This document shows positions 1 through 10,720 of a stretch of DNA of 64,000 bases, in pieces; the stretch's first letter is position 1, and each line of letters opens with the position of its first letter. The notes under the pieces are model-generated. The model saw nothing but the letters and a program-made list of their open reading frames with translations. It searched no databases and had not been told where the DNA came from. The DNA comes from Hygrophila difformis. Its lineage: Eukaryota; Streptophyta; Magnoliopsida; Lamiales; Acanthaceae. The position numbers were made by a program, and so were the translations under genes. Where the stretch lies: contig JAOANR010000003.1 of assembly GCA_030278955.1 (NCBI GenBank), forward strand, positions 19,243,050 through 19,307,049. Direction: 5' to 3'.

Positions 1-945
1 GCCACAAAACCAAAATAAAGCAAGAAATCCATGGACTCATGTCCATTTCATGATTCTGGGACTCTTTGAATGATTAACTTCCCATTTATAAGAAATGGTT
101 TGATAATACCCATCATTTGGGTATTTCAAACCTTAATAAAAGTTTAACAAAGCTAGAAACAAATGTAACAGTGGCTAACTAAGGTAGCAAACTCTAATGA
201 AAACACTAGTCTATAATAAAAAATCTAATCTAGGGCATAAATATAAATAATACAAAAAAATAAAGTCCTAACTACCTAACTAACCTACAAACCTCAAGAA
301 CACTAGGTTGTCTCCAAGTTTGAATGTTGTCTCCCCTTCTTCATCATTGGAGTCAGTTTGTCCTTAAATAGGTGGGAAACCCTAGGCCCATGGGCCCCCA
401 GGCCTTGAAATTGGAGTTCTGAGGCTCAGTACGACACTATAGCTGGGTACGGCGCTATCCTACTACGGAGCTGTAGGTCTAGCGTCGTAGTCTTCCATCC
501 CGAAGACACTTCTTTGTTTCTGAATGGACAGCCTACGCGCTATCCATGCTTACGGCGCTATTCATGCTTAGCGCCGTCCTTCCTCCTTTGGACTCCAACT
601 TCAGTTTCTTCCTACGGCGCTAGACCAGGCTACGACGCTATCCATGCATAGCGTCGTAGTATCCTGTAAAGTCAACTTTTTGTGGGTTTTTCATTTCTTT
701 TCCCATCTTTTTGTCTCCTTTTTCTTTTCTTTTCTTTTTCTCATGTTTTTGGATTTTTCTAACATAAATATGTAATAAAATTACATATTTATGCATTTTT
801 CATACCAGCTCAATATTTTTACAGTTATGCATAAATCAGTCCAATTCAACTGCTTTCTTATTTAATATAAGACCGGAATGCGATCAAATGCCCGTTTTAG
901 ACACGGAAATGGATTGAAAATAATGGTCATTTCTGGCCATTATCA
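1..945 (-). mobile_element. A-type LTR, 5' portion, cut by window edge
   Basis: Read on the minus strand this begins at 945 with TGATAATGGCC, the same end seen at 5267 (+), 12425 (-) and 47337 (-). The parts follow in the same order as in those copies: a terminal hairpin (ATAATGG with CCATTAT), an AAGAAAGCAG block, an A/G-rich tract, a palindrome array (428-660), a TATA-like TATTTAAG at about 364-371, then a leader with GTTAGTTAGGTAG. The right flank is pararetrovirus DNA rather than a polypurine tract, so 945/946 looks like an insertion edge. The LTR continues beyond the window. Clade is inferred only from the copies next to Athila-like coding DNA. Confidence 0.7.
428..660. repeat. Palindrome array of the A-type LTR, 'ACGGCGCTA' vocabulary
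   Basis: Inverted short repeats built on TACGGCGCTA or TACGACGCTA and their complements. The clearest unit has 12-base arms, CTACGACGCTAT (630-641) and ATAGCGTCGTAG (648-659), around a 6-base spacer. It occupies the same place in the LTR as the arrays at 5588-6006 and 11700-12085 but uses a different palindrome sequence. Confidence 0.75.
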
Positions 946-951
946 TTCACT

Positions 952-1233
952 GAACAACAAGCTAAACTTTGGCATATTAACGAGAATGAATTCTTTGCAG
1001 TATGGAAGATATTTAAAAAATGGCATTTATTCTAACTTGCAAAGAAATTTATTTTAAAGGTTGATAATACCAATTTTAGAGCTTTTCTAAATAATAAACT
1101 TGAATCAAAAATTGAAAAAGCTCGTATTGTCAGATGGCAAGCTGAATGTCAATATTATACTTATGATATTGATGTTATAAAATCTCATGAAAATGTTCTT
1201 GCAGATTTCTTTATGAGAGATGGAAGCATTTGA
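952..1233 (+). pseudogene. Pararetrovirus RNase H domain, C-terminal remnant
   Basis: This frame encodes the last part of a caulimovirid-type RNase H. Visible motifs are INENEFFAVW, a VDNTNFRAFL block, an RIVRWQAE block and the closing HENVLADFF. There is an in-frame TAA at 1033-1035, so it is a pseudogene. It ends in a TGA at 1231-1233, overlapping the start of the next ORF, as in compact viral genomes. The N-terminal part (movement protein, coat protein, protease, RT) would lie to the left and is replaced by the LTR that ends at 945. The RNase H call is firm; assignment to a pararetrovirus rather than an LTR element rests on the overlapping second ORF and the downstream promoter and poly(A) arrangement. 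Confidence 0.6.
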
Positions 1234-2127
1234 AGCAGATTCCATCATAACGAGATTCAAGCACCTCAGAGAAAACCTAGAGGAGCTATCAAAGCATTTT
1301 GGACAGCTCGAGATCAATGCACGAGCAGCTGGCCAAATACAACAGAGCGATGTGTACATAGTCCGCAACAATATATGAACCTCCCATATAGCAATGACAG
1401 CGCTATGGGAAACAGTATTAGAGCCAATCAGGAAGGCGTCAGCTTCCGACCCTGGTAAACAAAGAGAAATGTGCCCAAAAAACTATGGTGGTCACGTATG
1501 AAGAAGCAGATTCAAGCACTGCTCCAAAGGAACCATTGTCGGATACCGACAGAAATGTTGAGCAAGAGGAAAAGTCACATTTCCGAAAGTTTAAGCCAAC
1601 CCACTGCCTCTGGGGTAAAAGAGGAAGAAATTAACTTTAGGCCAATGACAGACACCTCTAAGGTTAATTCAGAAAAGAAGGTCCTTTCTACAGCCTGGCT
1701 GGACTACCAAGGAAAATGGGAACAACTGGTTTCCAAAAAGGGAATTAACCCGAGCAAAACAGTAATCGAGACATCTGGGAGATACAACAGGGTATGGATG
1801 CTCGAAGGATCGAAGCCAGATGAGGTTCGAAAGTGGTATGACTTTGGAGCATTAGCATCTGTTCATACTACATTACCAGGGTTTCCAGAAATCGAAAAAC
1901 TTCTGGGATGGATAAGTAGCGAGGTGCACGAATCATGGCAGAACAACCCGCACCTGCAAAGAGGAGATATTCTGGAGCTTAAGTTCATTTCGGCGGCACC
2001 AGAAATAGTCGGGAAAGGTTCTTATCCGGTCTTTCATTTTATTAAATTACAAAGACCTGATATGATTGCCTTCAACAGAATTAAGTCTATGGATGAAAAG
2101 ACACCATTGATATCTTCAATTAGCTAA
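1220..2127 (+). pseudogene. Pararetrovirus downstream ORF, broken
   Basis: An ATG at 1220 overlaps the end of the RNase H frame and opens a charged, helix-prone N-terminus. It meets an in-frame TGA at 1376-1378. The reading then shifts frame at least twice before a long open stretch up to the TAA at 2125-2127. The C-terminal half is well ordered, with WLDYQGKWEQLV, TSGRYNRVWML and a GDILELKFISA block. I do not recognise a functional domain. A second ORF of unknown role after RT is known from florendovirus-type genomes, and position is the main argument for this call. No function is assigned. Confidence 0.45.
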
Positions 2128-2714
2128 GATGAAATCTCCACCCGACAAGCATGGGGATTCTGGGTCTGTCTCACCGAGATGGAAAAGGTTAAATATCCGT
2201 TTAAAATATTCTTAAACAATTTAAGTGGATCGTTCTTGGTTAATTCTTTAACAGGGAAAAGCACAGTTGCCTGAAACTGAGTCTACCAGAAAGAAGGCAT
2301 GCAACATGATGCATGTTGGCCAATGGGATAACCACATATGCCCATATTGTGCAGAACAGGAAAAACTCATATTCGGTACAATGATCCGGGTAACCCAGAA
2401 AAAAATCCAGACCCGAACAGGACAAAGAGAAGAAACGTCCAAAAAACTTTCACAAGCCAAAGTAAGATTAGCTGGATGTAAAAGAAAGAGAGGTGTCGGC
2501 AACACCCATAATTAAAAGCCGACAAAAAAGAGTAGAGTAGTGGGCAGTAAGTGACCGACAAAAGAAGGTGGAGAGTTGACAAAAAGCCACCTAACGCAAT
2601 AATTCCAAAAGGACAATAATGTAGCCGGTGGAAATTAAGGCCAAGTGACGAACGCAGTGACGTCACAAGGATTTAGAGGAAGATTGGAATCCGGGATTGA
2701 AGTCCGCGGGCACC

Positions 2715-2722
2715 TATAAATA
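2715..2722 (+). promoter_or_regulatory. TATA box of pararetrovirus-type promoter
   Basis: TATAAATA in a GC-richer context, about 590 bases after the stop of the last viral ORF and 206 bases before an AATAAA. This matches the arrangement of a pararetrovirus full-length transcript promoter. Activity is unknown. Confidence 0.55.
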
Positions 2723-2927
2723 AAGGAGTTTGAAGCATATGAAAGGAATCGAAAAATCCTCCCAACTCTTCAAAACATTTGTAACATTTCTCTTTCTGCA
2801 AATTTCCCTTGTGTTTGTAATCATATGGGGAGCATCCCCAAGAGTCCTGCTTCCTCCATGAAGAGCTAAGTGTATGTCTTCTCCATTAGGAGAAATTATG
2901 TTTGAATAATATTTTTAATATTTCTTC

Positions 2928-2933
2928 AATAAA
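2928..2933 (+). terminator. Poly(A) signal of pararetrovirus fragment
   Basis: AATAAA downstream of the TATA box, preceded by T-rich DNA (TTTTTAATATTTCTTC) that could act as an upstream element. The distance from the TATA box fits the terminal redundancy of a pararetrovirus transcript. Confidence 0.5.
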
Positions 2934-2955
2934 ATCCAGGCTTACAAATATGCCA

Positions 2956-3562
2956 AATATTCCAAATATTCCGATATATAGTTAAACCCTTTACCCTAAA
3001 CCTTGTTACATCCTAAGGTAGAAAATGAAATATAATTGTGTTGTTTGCTGCTGAAGGAGACAAGAATCGGTGAACCATCGGTTGCGGCTACGTGGTTGGA
3101 GGAAGTCCGTAAAATTCCGGAGCTTGAGAAACCCGGCAGCAAGACGGTCAAACCCAATGTATGAAGTTTAGTGCTTAATTTTATTATCGGAAGCATGATG
3201 GGCGGTTATTGGACTAAAGGTAATGAAGAAACTAAAACCCGGTGTCAATATGTAATAAAGCAAAGTTGGTAGGGTGAGTTGAAGTTTGAAAAAGTCAAAA
3301 TAAGTCTAAATGACCTTAATTTGGTCAAAGATGGTTTCTAATGGCCTAAAATTGGAAATTTATTTTTGCATGGCCCAAAAGCGGAAAGGGTGTCTTGTGA
3401 TGGCCTAAAATGTTTATTACCTCAAATAGTTACTTACAAGCATATACACTATTTCAAGGATGAATCACATATATAATATTCCGAGATTTATGGTAAACTT
3501 TAATACTTCCTCCATTTTTTTTATATTAGGGCATGGATAGATTTTTGGTGCGCTATTAATTA
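2956..3562. other. No gene recognised
   Basis: AT-rich DNA after the viral poly(A) signal. No ORF with recognisable domains, no RNA gene and no clear element ends. It may include more decayed viral leader, but no primer-binding site was seen. Confidence 0.5.
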
Positions 3563-3832
3563 CTCCCTCCGTATTTTTATTTTTTTTTTGTTGCACCATT
3601 GGGTGTTTTGGTACTGTTCACACACACATTTTACTTAAAGTTTTATCATAGTTATATAAGTTAAAATATAGCCAAGTGAGATCTTGTTAGATTCGTCTCG
3701 TCTTGTAGTTTTTAAATATTGAACTTTTGGAATTTTTACTCGTACCGAACTAGAGTTATTAATGATTTAAAATATAAATTGGATTGCGTGCTTGGTGGGT
3801 CCGTAATAATTAGAATTAAAAAACGGATGGAG
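3563..3832. mobile_element. Stowaway-like MITE
   Basis: Starts CTCCCTCCGTATTTTTA and ends with the near complement TTAAAAAACGGATGGAG, flanked by TA on both sides (3561-3562, 3833-3834). The 270-base length, the CTCCCTCCGT end and the TA target duplication are those of Stowaway (Tc1/mariner-derived) MITEs. It holds AGATCTTGTTAGATTCGTCT, which recurs inverted inside the Helitron near 13700. No coding capacity. Confidence 0.85.
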
Positions 3833-3834
3833 TA

Positions 3835-4289
3835 TTTAATTTTAACTCACGTTTATATCGAAGTTATAGGGAAAAAATATATAATCAAGTGGGATCTTGT
3901 TAGATTTGTCTGATCTTGTATTTTAGAATATTAAGTGTTTAATAATCGTTGAGTTATTTGAGTTATTAATCGTTGAAATATGCTTCGAGTGCAAGATGAT
4001 TGTTGTACATTTATAAAAATAAATTAAATATATTTCAAGGATAAGCACAAAACGATCCAAATTTATCTCATTCGGGATTTCAGAATGTGCCCATTCTGAA
4101 CATGATCCTTACTACACATGTATAGCTTCATGAATATTGAAGGGAGTTTAATTCAATTTTCATGCAAGTTTCTTAAATATAATGAGTTCACAAAGACGGG
4201 TTAAGGACAAAAATCCCTCAAATCTTCATATCAAGAATGTGTTGCGATGTAGGGTTTTGTGTTGGATGTGCATTTAATTAATTTCTTCT
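3835..4289. other. Stowaway-like fragment, then unannotated DNA
   Basis: About 3880-3915 repeats the internal Stowaway motif in the form GGGATCTTGTTAGATTTGTC. No terminal repeat or TA duplication is visible, so it is a partial or decayed copy. The remainder to 4289 shows no ORF, RNA gene or element end. Confidence 0.35.
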
Positions 4290-4445
4290 GTATGAGAATG
4301 AGACTTGACCCCAGTAGTCATCTACCCGCCTTCCAACCATAGGTTGGGGATTCGATTTCCACCCGGCCCCCTATTCCTCCCCTTTATCCCTTTTATAATT
4401 TGTGTGGCTTGGGCTCCCATACATCTATATGCTGCATGCTACAAA
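4290..4445 (+). mobile_element. SINE-like sequence with Pol III B-box
   Basis: Contains a CAGTAGTCATCTACCCGCC stretch followed about 20 bases later by GGGATTCGATTTCC, close to the tRNA B-box consensus GGTTCGANTCC. This order is typical of the head of plant tRNA-derived SINEs. The A-box is weak and no clear target duplications or A/T tail were found, so the borders are approximate. Confidence 0.4.
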
Positions 4446-4739
4446 TAGAAAGAAAGATATCCACCTACCAAAAATAATGGCACAAATGATGGACAGATTA
4501 ATTTCATTAATGTGTTGATTCATTTATTCCTTAACTGCGGTTATAATTTCTTCCTCAACAATCTCTTACTAGGAATCCGATTAGTTACGTATTGGATTTA
4601 GTGTGTTTCGTGATTAACCAATATTTTGAATAGATTTGTATTTTGTGCTAAACCGTTCCTCACAAAGAATACCATATGCAGTGGCGGACGGAAAGGCCGC
4701 CCCCAGCTCAAAATTTATCAATGATGCTTTATATAATTG

Positions 4740-5266
4740 TGTGAATGTTGTTGATTCAAGATGAACCTTGAACCCTCAACGCCGCCCTTGCCCTCTCAGC
4801 CTCTGCCGCCTATTCCTCCACCGCCCGATCCGACCCCCACAAAGCCTTCTTTCCGTGACATCAGTCTTCCCTGTCCACCGGCAACTACCCCGACTAACCC
4901 CATGAAAACTGAGTAAAAGCCTCTATGTGATTTGGTTATGTACGATCTTGTTGATGGAAACCCGTTATTACCAAGTATTGACTTTGATAATGCAGCCATT
5001 ACACGATTGAGTGCCCCTTTATGGATGCCTTGGTGGTGCAAGTCTTTGGAAAACGCCTTAGTTTAGCTACCATGCAGGCATGTTTGATTCGATTGTGAAA
5101 ACCTAAAAGCCACTTTAGGGTTATTGATAGAGATAAGGGGTATTTTCTGGCAAAGTTTGGTTCAGCTGAGGATAGGCATCATGCCTTGTTTGATGGCCCA
5201 TGGTCACTTTTTGATCACCACCTGGCCGCTGCGGCCTGAACGAAGGAGACTCTTGCAACCGCGGTG
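4740..5266 (+). pseudogene. LINE ORF1 remnant (DUF4283-type)
   Basis: Translation in broken frames gives a proline-rich start followed by KPSFRD, then a block with VVQVFGKRLSLATMQACL, FRVIDRDKGYFLAKFGS and FDGPWSLFDHHL. These match the DUF4283 region of plant L1-type LINE ORF1 proteins, which bind the element's RNA. The last block carries an in-frame TGA at 5096-5098 where the family usually has tryptophan, and a TGA again about 30 bases before the right border. Earlier parts need frame changes. The sequence stops at 5266 where an A-type LTR begins. No zinc knuckle, endonuclease or RT of the LINE is present here. Confidence 0.7.
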
Positions 5267-5587
5267 ATAATGGCCAAAATTGTCCATTATTTCCAATCCA
5301 TTTCCGTGTCTGAGACGGACATGTTGATCGTAATCCCATCTTATTCTAATAAGAAAGCAGTTGAATTCGACAGATTAATGCGAGTTTGTAAGAATAATAA
5401 GCTGGTAATGAAAAACACAAAAATATGCAATTCTAATTGTATATGTGTTAGAAAAATCCAAAAACAAGAAAAAAGGAAAAAGAAAAGAAAAAGGAAATAA
5501 AAGATGGGCAAAAGAAAAAAATAGCCCATAAAAATAAAAAAGATGGGCAAAAGAATAAAATAGCCCACAAAAATAAAAAAGATGATA

Positions 5588-6006
5588 TACCGCATTGCCC
5601 ACATAAACCGCATTGCATTTGGAGAAAAAAGAAGAAAATGACCAAGTGTTGAGAGGCAATGCGAAATACCAATGCGGTTTCCTCAATGCGGTTTATACCG
5701 CATTGGCCTTGAAACCGCATCACTCCAAGAAAGGAAGAGACCCAGAGCAAAATGAGAAGTACTCAATGCGGTATTATGCAATGCGGTTTATACCGCATTG
5801 ACATATAAACCGCATTGCATCAAGCCTAAAAGGAACCAAGCAGCAAGACATGCAATGCGAAATAGCCAATTCGGTTTACGCAATGCGAATTAAAACCGCA
5901 TTGATGTTGAAGACCGCATCCCAGCCAAAAGACCAAGAAGAAGACCTCATGCAATTCGATATATGTCAATGCGGTTTATACCGAACTGCATGAGGAGACC
6001 GAATTG
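5588..6006. repeat. Palindrome array, 'AATGCGGT' vocabulary
   Basis: Repeated CAATGCGGT and ACCGCATTG half-sites. Two complete hairpins, 5684-5705 and 5779-5800, have 9-base perfect arms around TTAT. Towards the right end some half-sites read AATTCGG or ACCGAATT, so both vocabularies meet inside one array. Confidence 0.85.
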
Positions 6007-6100
6007 AGTTCAAAGAGCATCCGGATGAAGCTGTGGAACACGTGAAGAATGCATGCTACTGTTAATGGGCCCTGATGGGCCTGGGGTTCTCAGAAAGATG

Positions 6101-6108
6101 TATAAAAG
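6101..6108 (+). promoter_or_regulatory. TATA box of A-type LTR
   Basis: TATAAAAG followed by CTGACC and a leader; the same TATAAAAGCTGACC is at the mirrored place in the right arm. It lies just downstream of the first palindrome array, so the array sits where U3 enhancers would be. Confidence 0.7.
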
Positions 6109-6904
6109 CTGACCCTCACCAACACTTGAAGGACTCGAATTCTTACACACTTGAGGAGAGAACAAAGAGAACATTCAGGAGGATCTCCAGTCACCCCTTA
6201 AGGGTTAGGTAGGTAGTTTAGTTAGATTTATTTTTCATGCATTTTAGCTTAGTTTTAAATGTTTTGATCTTAGTTTAGTTTAGGTTAGGTAGTGTAGTCA
6301 TTTTCCATACACTTTACATGCTTTTTAGATAGAATGAACCCAACCTTCAATTTAATGATGGTTTTGGGTTATTTATCATGCTTTCAAGTGTTGAATACAA
6401 GGAAAAATTCCAGAAATGAGTTGTGTTTCATGTGTTTGACACTCTTTAAATGCTTTCCTTATCAATAAATATGTTAGAATGATTGTTTGTTTCAACTAGG
6501 TTTCATTTAATGTGTCCCTAGTTGGCTTGCATCTTCAATAAATGCATGTTTAGTGGGTTTGTAGTTTGTTTTATGCCTTAGAGCTTCAAATAAGTTTTCT
6601 TAGGTTTTAGATAATTTAGAGCTTGTTAGAAGTAGTTTTAATTCTTTATTTTACTCTTTTTGTTCTAGATCTTTTATTTATTGTTGTCTTAGATAATGTA
6701 GGTGTTCTTAGTTTATGCTTGTAGTTCTTAGATTTTACATTGTTTTTGGTAGATTAATCTTTGAATTTCATGTTTGTAGTTTTAGGGTTTAATTCATGCT
6801 ATTACCCACTGTGCATGCATAATTATGGATAACTACAAAATATTCACAAGTATGGCTGCGAGATGACACTGATGTGAAATGAGTGATGAGGTCAATCCCA
6901 TCTA

Positions 6905-7480
6905 TCATAAACCGCATTCAGCTTAGAAACCGCATGAGTACTTGTAAACAAAAAAATACACTTGTGAGAAAATTCCATGCAATGCGGTTTAGGCAATGCG
7001 ACCGCATTGCCCATGCAATGCGGTTTAGGCAATGCGACCGCATTGCCCATGAAGACCGCATTGCATGATAAAAACATTAGTTTTGTTTAATTTTATCCTC
7101 ATGCAGTTTCTCGCAATGCGATTTATGCAATGCGGTATAAACCCGCATTGCTATGGAACCCGCATTGTATGCATTCCACACACTTCATGCCTTAGTTATT
7201 TTTTCTCCTTTTCTACCAATGCGGTTTATGTCAATTCGGTTTATACCGAATTGCCTTGATAAACCGCGTCACCCTCATTTTTGAAGCAAATGCCTTAGGC
7301 AAATTTGAGTAAGGGAATACTCTCATCAATTCGGTTTGTCCAATGCAGTTTATACCGCATTGAATTGACAAACCGCATTAGATGGTTTATTTCACATTCT
7401 TGCAATGATTAATTATGGGTAAGGAAATACATTTCTTATGCATATTCAATGCGGTTTATACCGCATCTAATGTAATAGAC
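6905..7480. repeat. Second palindrome array of the left arm
   Basis: More CAATGCGGT and ACCGCATTG half-sites, with some AATTCGGT. It includes a direct tandem duplication of a 36-base unit (6975-7010 and 7011-7046), and a nested form near 7328-7376 where an AATTCGG half-site lies outside a CGGT...ACCG hairpin. Confidence 0.8.
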
Positions 7481-7555
7481 CGCATTGACCTCTTCCCTTA
7501 TTTTTAAAACTCCAAAAATATTTTATTTTACTGAGCTGTGTAAGTTGCATGGGTG

Positions 7556-8541
7556 TAAAGGGTGAAACTTTTGACAATTTCCTACACGAGTATTTTCTAA
7601 AATATCCCAAGTTTGAATTTATTAAAAGAAAAGAGTTATGATTCATGGGAAAGGGGTTTAAGGATATATTCCACTTTTTATTACTCATGTGGGAGACTTT
7701 GATTTCAAACGGCGCTGTGGAACTCCCCGGCATGAAACTTTTGACAATTTCGTGCTATGGAGATCCTTGCCATGAAACTTTTGACAAGTTCCCACTATAT
7801 GAGTATTTTCCGAAACATAATAATCCTGGTTTTCAATTTTATTCAATGAAACCAATTTATGAAGATGGATTTGGGATTAGGGATATATTTATAGGTTGTC
7901 ACGTTTTTATTACTCGTGTTAAGAAACTGTGCCCCCGAAAGCGCACGGTGTCAAAAATTACAGTAATTTATAGTAAGACCAGATCGTTCACTGGAGGATG
8001 TGCGATAGAAGCAGGGCCCACGTCGTTTACTAAGATTTTCCACTCGGTTACTCGATTCAAGTTTTGCAATGGTTTCTAAAAACTACTTGACAATAATTTA
8101 AACTAGATTATGAAAGCAGTAAAATTATTCTACAAAGCATATTAAATCTATTCTAAGAAAGCAATAAAAATTATGCTAACAAAGCTGATAAAATTATTCT
8201 ACGAAAGCAGATTTAAAATGTGACAGAAGGGACATGAAGAAAATAATAAAAATTGGAAGAGATTCAGATGGAACACAATTAAATTTCCATTTTAATACAC
8301 AGATCTTTGGTTGGGATAATCCATCAGTTAGCTAACTCTCATGCTTTCTAGACTATGTTCCCTTTAACAGACATGTACTTACAGTCAGAATTTGCATGCT
8401 CTTAAGACAGTAAAATCTAAGATACCACAGACTCACAACTGCCCTCACATGGCCATGTAGAGGCATGTTATTCATCTGTGGTGGACAAGCAACATCCAAC
8501 ATATCATTAGTTGATATGCTAAGTACTCCTATCATCCCCCT
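7556..8541. other. Spacer between X module and left LTR arm, no gene supported
   Basis: Repeated in near-identical form at 35105-36062. It contains three local copies of TGAAACTTTTGACAA. On the minus strand near 7930-7960 there is TTTTTGACACCGTGCGC followed by TTTCGGGGGCAC, a degenerate resemblance to the tRNA-Asp-type primer site of Athila elements. A 144-codon frame (7645-8079) differs from its other copy mainly by amino-acid-changing substitutions and matches no family I know, so it is not called as a gene. Confidence 0.4.
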
Positions 8542-10068
8542 TGTCACACCCAAAGTCCAAATCTAATCCCGAACTAATCAATAACTCTTAAATCTTACAA
8601 CCGGCGGCCAACCTCTAATTCTTCCGAGTGACCTCTACGAAAGCATTTTAAAGAAAGCGATAAAGAAAGCAGTAAAGAAAGCATTTAAAACCTATCACTC
8701 GGAAGTCTTAAAAGATCATCACATTCTGTTAGTATAAAAGAGCCCCTGGTCTTGTTGACCAGATGCAGATTTAGAACTTCCCAAATATCAGTAAGCCACA
8801 GGGCTTATAACATCCGGTTAGTTATGAGATACAAACATGAGTGGAACAGACCTATGAAGATCTATTCCGAATGTACTCACTCGAGACTCAATTTTAGGCT
8901 TTGGCGGGAGAAGATAGTGGTTGAAAGAATACTCTACCCTACCTTAGAAATTAACCAAGGCCTAATGTTGTTCCTCTAATATCATTTATCACATCACATC
9001 CGAATCCAAGTAGAGACTGACTCGATGCAACACTTAATACAAGATTTCCAACACACAGTAATTTTGAGAAACAAAACGATGTTTGAAAATCATTCCCTAA
9101 ACAGGTACTAAACTCTCAATTAAAACACAGACCCTTTCAGTCTAGGAGAGACCTAATCGCTGACTCTGCTTCTAAGTTTCTCAAAATCAACCCCCAGTAG
9201 AATATGAGTTAGTCATAACTGTCGATTTATCCCTTACTCAGATCCGGATTTTATAAAGTGATTTTTGTGGAAATTTATTATGCAACATGTGATTTAAATC
9301 AAGACTTCTATGTCCAATGAGAAGGATCTCCAAAATATCATAGACCACAATATCTACATAATACTATCATGCATACATGTATATGAGAAGTAAAATAAAA
9401 TACCCCAAAATATATGGTGGGGTTGGACAGAACTTGATACACAAAGATGGGTTAGCCGGAGATAAGAAGAATTTGGCTAAAAAGAGTGCCAGAAATAATT
9501 GGGGTTATCCGGATTGCAAACATCTGCTATCCGGTTCCCAAGTATTCCAGATGGAAAGATTGTTAGACAGTAGGGATCCCTTAATGACAGTGATCGCTAG
9601 CATCGAGAGTCCTACTGTCTATGAGTGAGGAAAAACCTACACGTTTTCTTACTACAGTAATGCTATAACAGTGTTGATCGACATTATCTAACAGTACTGT
9701 AACTCGAAATTCGGGTTTGAAATTTAGATAAAGAAAAGGAAACTATATCCGGATAAGAGTCAGCTGAGCAGCTATTATAATCCCGGATGGACGAACCGCC
9801 AAGGCTTCCACCGACCACTATCCGGACCATGCAAAATAACAACTAATAATTAATATTCAGACTACGAGCTAGTTTATCCTTGTGGGAATACCCGCCAACA
9901 TTAGTCTGATATATTCCTTACTAGCTGTTTCACACAACACGATAAAAAGAAAAGATGAAATTAAAAGAATATTTTTGTTACTGTGTGAGTGTTAATCACA
10001 CAATAATTTAGACACTAATGCATTGAGATGTGTAATGGATAAAAGTGGATGTAATGGGCCTAAGCCCA
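8542..10068 (-). mobile_element. X module, copy 1 (1.53 kb, TG...CA ends)
   Basis: On the minus strand it starts TGGGCTTAGGCCCATTACAT and ends TTTGGGTGTGACA, then AGGGGGATGATAGGAG. Copies of the same length lie at 36063-37590 (-) and 47339-48866 (+). The TG...CA ends look LTR-like, but no flanking duplication was found and the downstream purine-rich block is always present. It may be part of a longer A-type LTR or a separate LTR. No coding domain seen. Confidence 0.5.
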
Positions 10069-10139
10069 ATACACCCATGCAGCTTACACAACTCAAGAAG
10101 ATAAAATGTTTCTGAGGTTTTAAAATAGAAGGAAGAAAG

Positions 10140-10720
10140 TAATTCGGTCTATTGGGCAAAATGCAGATTAGACCGAATTGAGGATGCATGAGGTATGAAG
10201 TAATACCGTACCCAGTTAATCCTTGTAAAGTCATGAAGCATCCTCTAATTCGAATTGTCAAAGCAATTCGGTCTAAACCGAATTGGACAATACGAATTGA
10301 TGAAGTCATTCCTTCACTCAAATTTTGCTAAGGCATTTACCCCAAAATGAGGGTAATTCGAATTGCCAATTGAATTCGGTCTAGACCGAATTGGAAATTT
10401 GAATTGGTAAGAGACATAATATAACTAAGCCATGAAGGGATGGAATGCATACAATATGGTGTACAAGGTCAATTCGATCTATGGGAGGAATTCGGTCTAA
10501 ACCGAATTCGCACAGACCGAATTGCTTGTGCACCATATGAGAAGAATTTTTGCTATGTAATTCGGTCTCATGGGCAATTCGGTTTAGACCGAATAACCGA
10601 ATTGCCTAGACCGAATTGCATATATATTTTTAAATAAGGCATTCAACAAATATTTTTGCCATGCAATTCCATTCTCATGGGCAATTCGGTTTAGATCGAA
10701 TTGCCTCAAATCGAATTGCA
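10140..10720. repeat. Palindrome array, 'AATTCGGT' vocabulary
   Basis: Many AATTCGGTCTA and TAGACCGAATT half-sites, several joined into near-perfect hairpins, often as a half-site, a full palindrome and a half-site. The corresponding array at 37660-38170 lacks a segment present here at about 10540-10655. Confidence 0.8.

Larger units (their letters stand above)
946..2955 (+). mobile_element. Endogenous pararetrovirus fragment (Caulimoviridae-like), decayed
   Basis: Contains, in viral order, the end of a reverse transcriptase/RNase H ORF, a second ORF overlapping its last codons, and a non-coding region with a TATA box (2715-2722) and a poly(A) signal (2928-2933) about 210 bases apart. That spacing is what is expected of a pararetrovirus genomic promoter with a terminally redundant transcript. 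The second ORF after RT fits florendovirus-like genomes better than petuvirus-like ones, but the genus is uncertain. The left side is cut by the A-type LTR at 945. Both ORFs carry stops and frame changes, so it cannot be active. No tRNA-Met primer site is visible after the poly(A) signal. Confidence 0.6.
5267..7555 (+). mobile_element. A-type LTR module, plus orientation (left arm of inverted pair)
   Basis: Begins TGATAATGGCC directly inside the LINE remnant. Order: terminal hairpin, AAGAAAGCAG block, A/G-rich tract, first palindrome array (5588-6006), TATAAAAG (6101-6108), leader with CCCCTTAAGGGTTAGGTAG, a T-rich stretch, GATGACACTGATGTGAAATG near 6865, second array (6905-7480), then GTGTAAGTTGCATGGGTGTA at the right end. 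The same order, reverse-complemented, forms 10069-12425. Similarity to the right arm ends after the GCATGGGTGTA block. The left arm's arrays use CAATGCGGT, the right arm's CAATTCGGT. Confidence 0.75.

Noticed and set aside
2990..3010. AAACCC-containing stretch as an interstitial telomere repeat
   Set aside because: Only isolated degenerate units; no tandem TTTAGGG array.
5341..5750. Phenylalanine-rich overlapping frames suggesting a membrane protein
   Set aside because: They are translations of the A/G-rich tract of the A-type LTR; the same tract gives similar frames at 12122-12349 and 46986-47261.
7645..8079. 144-codon frame, repeated at 35167-35601, as a possible conserved gene
   Set aside because: The two copies differ mainly by amino-acid-changing substitutions, no domain is recognisable, and it overlaps a primer-site-like motif on the other strand. 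It is duplicated as part of a larger repeat.
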